This document shows positions 5,784 through 8,009 of a DNA stretch of 8,009 bases, in pieces. Under the pieces are notes generated by a model. It was given only the letters and a program-made list of their open reading frames with translations. It ran no database searches and was not told where the DNA came from. A program made the position numbers and the translations under genes. How positions within the stretch are numbered: position 1 is the first letter of the stretch; each line of letters starts with the position of its first letter. The stretch comes from Candidatus Brevefilum sp. (GTDB lineage Bacteria; Chloroflexota; Anaerolineae; Anaerolineales; Anaerolineaceae). Location of the stretch: contig SKPR01000107.1 of NCBI GenBank assembly GCA_007119455.1, positions 1 through 8,009 on the forward strand. The letters run 5' to 3'.

Positions 5784-7164
5784 CAATTATCGGTGTTGGT
5801 GTTGGGGTTTCCGTTGGCGTTTCAGCTTCGTCCGGGGTGCTGGTGAAAGTTGGCGTGCTGGTAGCTGCTGGCTGAACCAGGCCTGTTTCGGTGAAACTCA
5901 GTTCAGCCAGGTGCCCGAATAATCCCGGCGACCCCAGGTCTTCTTCATTAAAGAAAATTTGCAACGCGCCAATGTTTCCGGCCAGGATATCGATTTGATC
6001 CTGGCCTGAAAAATCATAAGCATTGCCAGTCATCATCCGGCCTTCGAAAGCGATCTCATCATCAACGGTGACCTGGACCCATACCCGTTGTCGTGGTATC
6101 AGTACCAGATTAATCGGGTTATCGTTGTCTGAGGTTGTAAACAAAGGTTGTTCCTCATCCAATGGGTCATTTATTTGATCGTCCGTTACCGCAAAATCAT
6201 CGTCTATCGTGTCTGCTTCGATACCGTTATCAGGTGTGGCTGTGCCTGTGGCCAGGAGTACATCTGAAACACCGGGGATCTCTGTTTCCAACGCTTGGGG
6301 AGAATCAGTGTAAAGGATCCGATTGGCACCCCAAATCACAAAGGCGGCAAAGCCGATAAACAGAGCAGATATGATTAAAAGATCGAGGGAGAAGAAATTT
6401 TTCAGACGTAAAGCGCCAGGTGATAATTCCCGTACGGATGATTTTTTCCTTTTTCCCTCGTCCACCTGTCTTTCTAAACGTTGCTGTTGCAATCCTTCTG
6501 AAAATTCAAGCAAAATAGAATTGACATCCAGGCTCAAAAATTCTGCATAGAGGGTTAGCATTCCCCTGGCCTGTACAGGTGAGGGTAATTCACCAAAACG
6601 GCCAGTTTCGATCGCTGAAAGGTAGGGACTTTGAATATGGATATGTTCGTTGATATCATCGAGGGATAAACTCAGGCTTTTACGCCTTTTTCTGAGTGTT
6701 TGACCAATCCTTTGGAATATTTCTGTTGATTTGGATGAGTCTGGTTCTTCCTTTATTAGTGGCTCTGATAACGAAGGTATTTCATTTATTGCCGGGGTTT
6801 CTTCAATTTCTTGGGGGGGAATGGGTTCTGGGGCTTTTGTAATTGCGGAATCCGGATCTATAGAAAGTTGATCGGATTCATCTGCGGTGGTTTGTTCGGG
6901 TTTATCTGGCACCTGAGTGGTTTCAACATCCTGAGAGAGATGGTAGCCTTTAACTTGCAGGTCATCAAGTTTAACCCCGAGTTCACTGGCATACAACCTG
7001 AGGAATCCTCGCAAATGGGTTTTGGAAGGCAGGGATTCAAGATCGTCTATTTCAATGGCTTCCAAATAAGCCCTGCGAATGTGTGTCTTAAGGGCAATCT
7101 CGTCCAGTGAGATGTCCCTGGATTCACGTATTTTCTTTAACTTTCTTCCAGTTGATTCAGGCAT
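5767..7164 (-). CDS. rodZ: RodZ-like membrane protein with two tandem N-terminal HTH domains and DUF4115-type C-terminal domain
   Basis: From the ATG at 7164 the protein has 465 residues. The first RodZ-type HTH is at about 6-70 and an acidic/proline linker at 75-148. A second, clearly related HTH is at about 152-218, and a basic stretch runs from 226-245. One transmembrane helix lies at about 258-281, a spacer rich in Asp/Glu at 290-348, a beta-rich DUF4115-like domain at about 350-428 (RQRVWVQVTVDDE region), and a Thr-Pro tail ending IIDGDDD. RodZ links MreB filaments to the cell-wall machinery and normally has one HTH, so the duplication is unusual. An in-frame TTG at 7182 would add six residues, but it overlaps the TATAAT at 7176-7171, which sits 6 nt before the ATG, so the ATG is preferred. 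rimO follows with an overlap. A DNA-binding role for either HTH is possible but not indicated; in RodZ the HTH binds MreB. Confidence 0.87.
   Translation of the reverse strand: MPESTGRKLKKIRESRDISLDEIALKTHIRRAYLEAIEIDDLESLPSKTHLRGFLRLYASELGVKLDDLQVKGYHLSQDVETTQVPDKPEQTTADESDQLSIDPDSAITKAPEPIPPQEIEETPAINEIPSLSEPLIKEEPDSSKSTEIFQRIGQTLRKRRKSLSLSLDDINEHIHIQSPYLSAIETGRFGELPSPVQARGMLTLYAEFLSLDVNSILLEFSEGLQQQRLERQVDEGKRKKSSVRELSPGALRLKNFFSLDLLIISALFIGFAAFVIWGANRILYTDSPQALETEIPGVSDVLLATGTATPDNGIEADTIDDDFAVTDDQINDPLDEEQPLFTTSDNDNPINLVLIPRQRVWVQVTVDDEIAFEGRMMTGNAYDFSGQDQIDILAGNIGALQIFFNEEDLGSPGLFGHLAELSFTETGLVQPAATSTPTFTSTPDEAETPTETPTPTPIIDGDDD
5788..5870 (-). repeat. Low-complexity Thr-Pro coding tract (RodZ-like tail)
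   Basis: This stretch encodes the Thr-Pro rich C-terminal tail of the RodZ-like protein (residues about 432-458), with repeated ACx-CCx codons interrupted by an acidic patch. It resembles the tail tract of the convergent membrane-protein gene in composition. Confidence 0.55.
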
Positions 7165-7170
7165 AGGGGT

Positions 7171-7176
7171 ATTATA
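7171..7176 (-). promoter_or_regulatory. Consensus -10 element for rodZ-rimO with leaderless spacing
   Basis: The minus strand carries a perfect TATAAT at 7176-7171, then ACCCCT (6 nt), then ATG at 7164. The -7 position to +1 distance puts the expected start on the A of the ATG. No good -35 is seen; the -35 position falls inside the hairpin at 7189-7222, so promoter and hairpin overlap. No Shine-Dalgarno precedes the ATG. Confidence 0.55.
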
Positions 7177-7188
7177 TTCCAAATGGAA

Positions 7189-7222
7189 ACCGGCCTGTAG
7201 TTAGAATTTCGCACAGGCCGGT
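7189..7222 (-). terminator. Hairpin after rplI, probable terminator or attenuator
   Basis: ACCGGCCTGT (7189-7198) and ACAGGCCGGT (7213-7222) form a perfect 10 bp GC-rich stem with a 14 nt loop, in the 83 bp gap between rplI and the rodZ-like gene. On the minus strand it is followed by TTTCCATTT, a broken U run, so termination may be partial. The position, 25 bp after the rplI stop, fits a terminator. Confidence 0.65.
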
Positions 7223-7247
7223 CTGATTTCATTACTTAATTAGCGCT

Positions 7248-7853
7248 TCAAACTGTAGATTCTGCATCTTCTTCCAATACCGGTTCCTGATCAGGGCTTA
7301 CTTCAGCTGGTTCAACCTGTTCAGTTACTTCAGCTTCAGTTGGCTCTGCTGCTGGTTCCTCAGCTTCAGCCACAATTTCTTCAGCTTCCTCTTCTTCACC
7401 AGGTTCTTCACCTTCTCGGTGAACGATGACGGTGATTTCAGGAACGAGATCCATCGTCAGGTGGATTGGAACCGTGACCGTGCCTAATTGCCGGATGGGC
7501 TCTGTTTCGACCTGGCGTTTTTCCAGTTCGATTTCGTAGTTAGCCTCGATAGCCCGGATGATATCTTCATCGCTGACTGAGCCATAAAGACGACCTGTTT
7601 CACCGGCTTTGACAGGGAAGGTAAGCGTTTTGCCGTCTAATACTTCAGCGATATCGCTCAACTCCTCATTCAATGCCGCCCGGCGTTCCGTTGCTTTTAC
7701 ACTGATCCGTTCAGCCTGCTGCATTGCACCGGGAGTGGCCGGAATAGCAAAGCCTTTAGGGATGAGATAGTTGCGGCCATAACCAGCGGCAACTTTCTTT
7801 ATTTCACCGGCCCGACCTAATTTATACACGTCTTTAATCAATAATACTTTCAT
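7248..7853 (-). CDS. rplI: Large ribosomal subunit protein bL9, with long acidic C-terminal extension
   Basis: bL9 binds 23S rRNA near the base of the L1 stalk and helps suppress ribosome slippage. The N-terminal domain shows the family signature: MKVLLIKDVYKLGRAGEIKKVAAGYGRNYLIP-type sequence (1-32), with the conserved Gly/Lys-rich rRNA-binding loop. A connecting helix (about 42-75) and C-terminal domain (about 76-146, with GRLYGSV at 88-94) follow. Typical bL9 ends near residue 148; this one has 201. Residues 147-201 hold 24 Asp/Glu and no Lys or Arg, with many Ala and Pro, and look disordered. The ATG at 7853 is preceded by AAAGG about 11 nt upstream, a modest ribosome binding site. The usual partners rpsF, ssb and rpsR are not immediately upstream; a divergent gene starts there instead, so rplI appears to be transcribed on its own. 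Confidence 0.96.
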   Translation of the reverse strand: MKVLLIKDVYKLGRAGEIKKVAAGYGRNYLIPKGFAIPATPGAMQQAERISVKATERRAALNEELSDIAEVLDGKTLTFPVKAGETGRLYGSVSDEDIIRAIEANYEIELEKRQVETEPIRQLGTVTVPIHLTMDLVPEITVIVHREGEEPGEEEEAEEIVAEAEEPAAEPTEAEVTEQVEPAEVSPDQEPVLEEDAESTV

Positions 7854-7883
7854 TTTTACAAGCCCTTTCTTTCATAGATGAGT

Positions 7884-7909
7884 CCTGTCTGAAGGGTACA
7901 ACAGACAAG
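7884..7909 (-). promoter_or_regulatory. Stem-loop at the 5' end of the rplI leader
   Basis: On the minus strand CTTGTCTG (7909-7902) can pair with CAGACAGG (7891-7884), 8 pairs including one G-U, around a 10 nt loop. If the promoter just upstream is right, the stem would begin at the first bases of the transcript. It could stabilise the mRNA or take part in control of bL9 synthesis. Only the pairing is seen; the function is inferred. Confidence 0.4.
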
Positions 7910-7916
7910 CTAAAAG

Positions 7917-7945
7917 ATTTTACCAGAAATGGATTGGAACAGCAA
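7917..7945 (-). promoter_or_regulatory. Probable rplI promoter
   Basis: The minus strand has TTGCTG (7945-7940), a 17 bp spacer and an extended -10 of TGG-TAAAAT (hexamer 7922-7917). The predicted start near 7910 gives a leader of about 57 nt that contains the stem-loop and the AAAGG ribosome binding site. Confidence 0.5.
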
Positions 7946-7954
7946 TCATCTGCG

Positions 7955-7960
7955 GGAGGG
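7955..7960 (+). promoter_or_regulatory. Strong Shine-Dalgarno for the right-edge gene
   Basis: GGAGGG lies 7 nt before the ATG at 7968, the best ribosome binding site in the window, and is the main reason to call a gene start there. It also shows that the host uses canonical Shine-Dalgarno initiation for some genes. No convincing plus-strand promoter is seen between it and rplI. Confidence 0.65.
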
Positions 7961-7967
7961 AAACTTG

Positions 7968-8009
7968 ATGAGTGTGTCTGCATTAAATATCACCAATAGG
8001 ATACTTCCG
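7968..8009 (+). CDS. Start of an unidentified gene, truncated by window edge
   Basis: Fourteen open codons (MSVSALNITNRILP) follow a well-placed GGAGGG. The stretch is too short to assign a family. It would be transcribed away from rplI, sharing the intergenic region 7854-7967. The call rests on the ribosome binding site and the open frame only; continuation past the edge would decide it. Confidence 0.5.
   Translation, partial: MSVSALNITNRILP

Overview
This is an 8 kb stretch of ordinary bacterial chromosome, almost fully coding, with no mobile element, CRISPR array, tRNA or rRNA visible. The best guess for the host is a Chloroflexota of the Anaerolineae type. The grounds are moderate GC, extracytoplasmic Thr-Pro linkers (TPTPTP) in two membrane proteins, a RodZ-like protein with two helix-turn-helix domains, and divergent versions of Tgt, RsmI and MurJ. 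This assignment is inference from style and not from a marker gene.

Layout. Positions 1-1542 (minus) hold a two-gene unit: an RsmI-family methyltransferase gene followed one base later by a divergent tRNA-guanine transglycosylase (Tgt) gene that runs off the left edge. A 119 bp divergent promoter region (1543-1661) separates it from a plus-strand pair: a MurJ/MVF-family flippase gene (1662-3203) and a gene for an unrecognised single-pass membrane protein with TPR-like helices (3228-4364). These meet head-on with a minus-strand pair, rodZ-like (7164-5767) and rimO (5783-4422), at a bidirectional terminator (4385-4417). Further right are a hairpin between rplI and rodZ, rplI itself (7853-7248, minus) with an acidic C-terminal extension, and the first 14 codons of an unidentified plus-strand gene at the right edge.

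Themes. Translation and RNA modification dominate: RsmI (16S rRNA ribose methylation), Tgt-like (base exchange in tRNA), RimO (methylthiolation of ribosomal protein S12) and L9. Cell envelope is the second theme: MurJ-like, RodZ-like and the TPR membrane protein.

The points most worth a second look are these. (1) Three transcription units have a -10 hexamer ending only 6-7 nt before the ATG and no Shine-Dalgarno, which suggests leaderless mRNAs. (2) The Tgt-like enzyme keeps both catalytic aspartates but has an altered base-recognition loop. (3) The MurJ homologue lacks arginines thought to bind lipid II. (4) The RodZ-like protein has a tandem HTH duplication. I see no defence system or other clearly novel multi-gene system.
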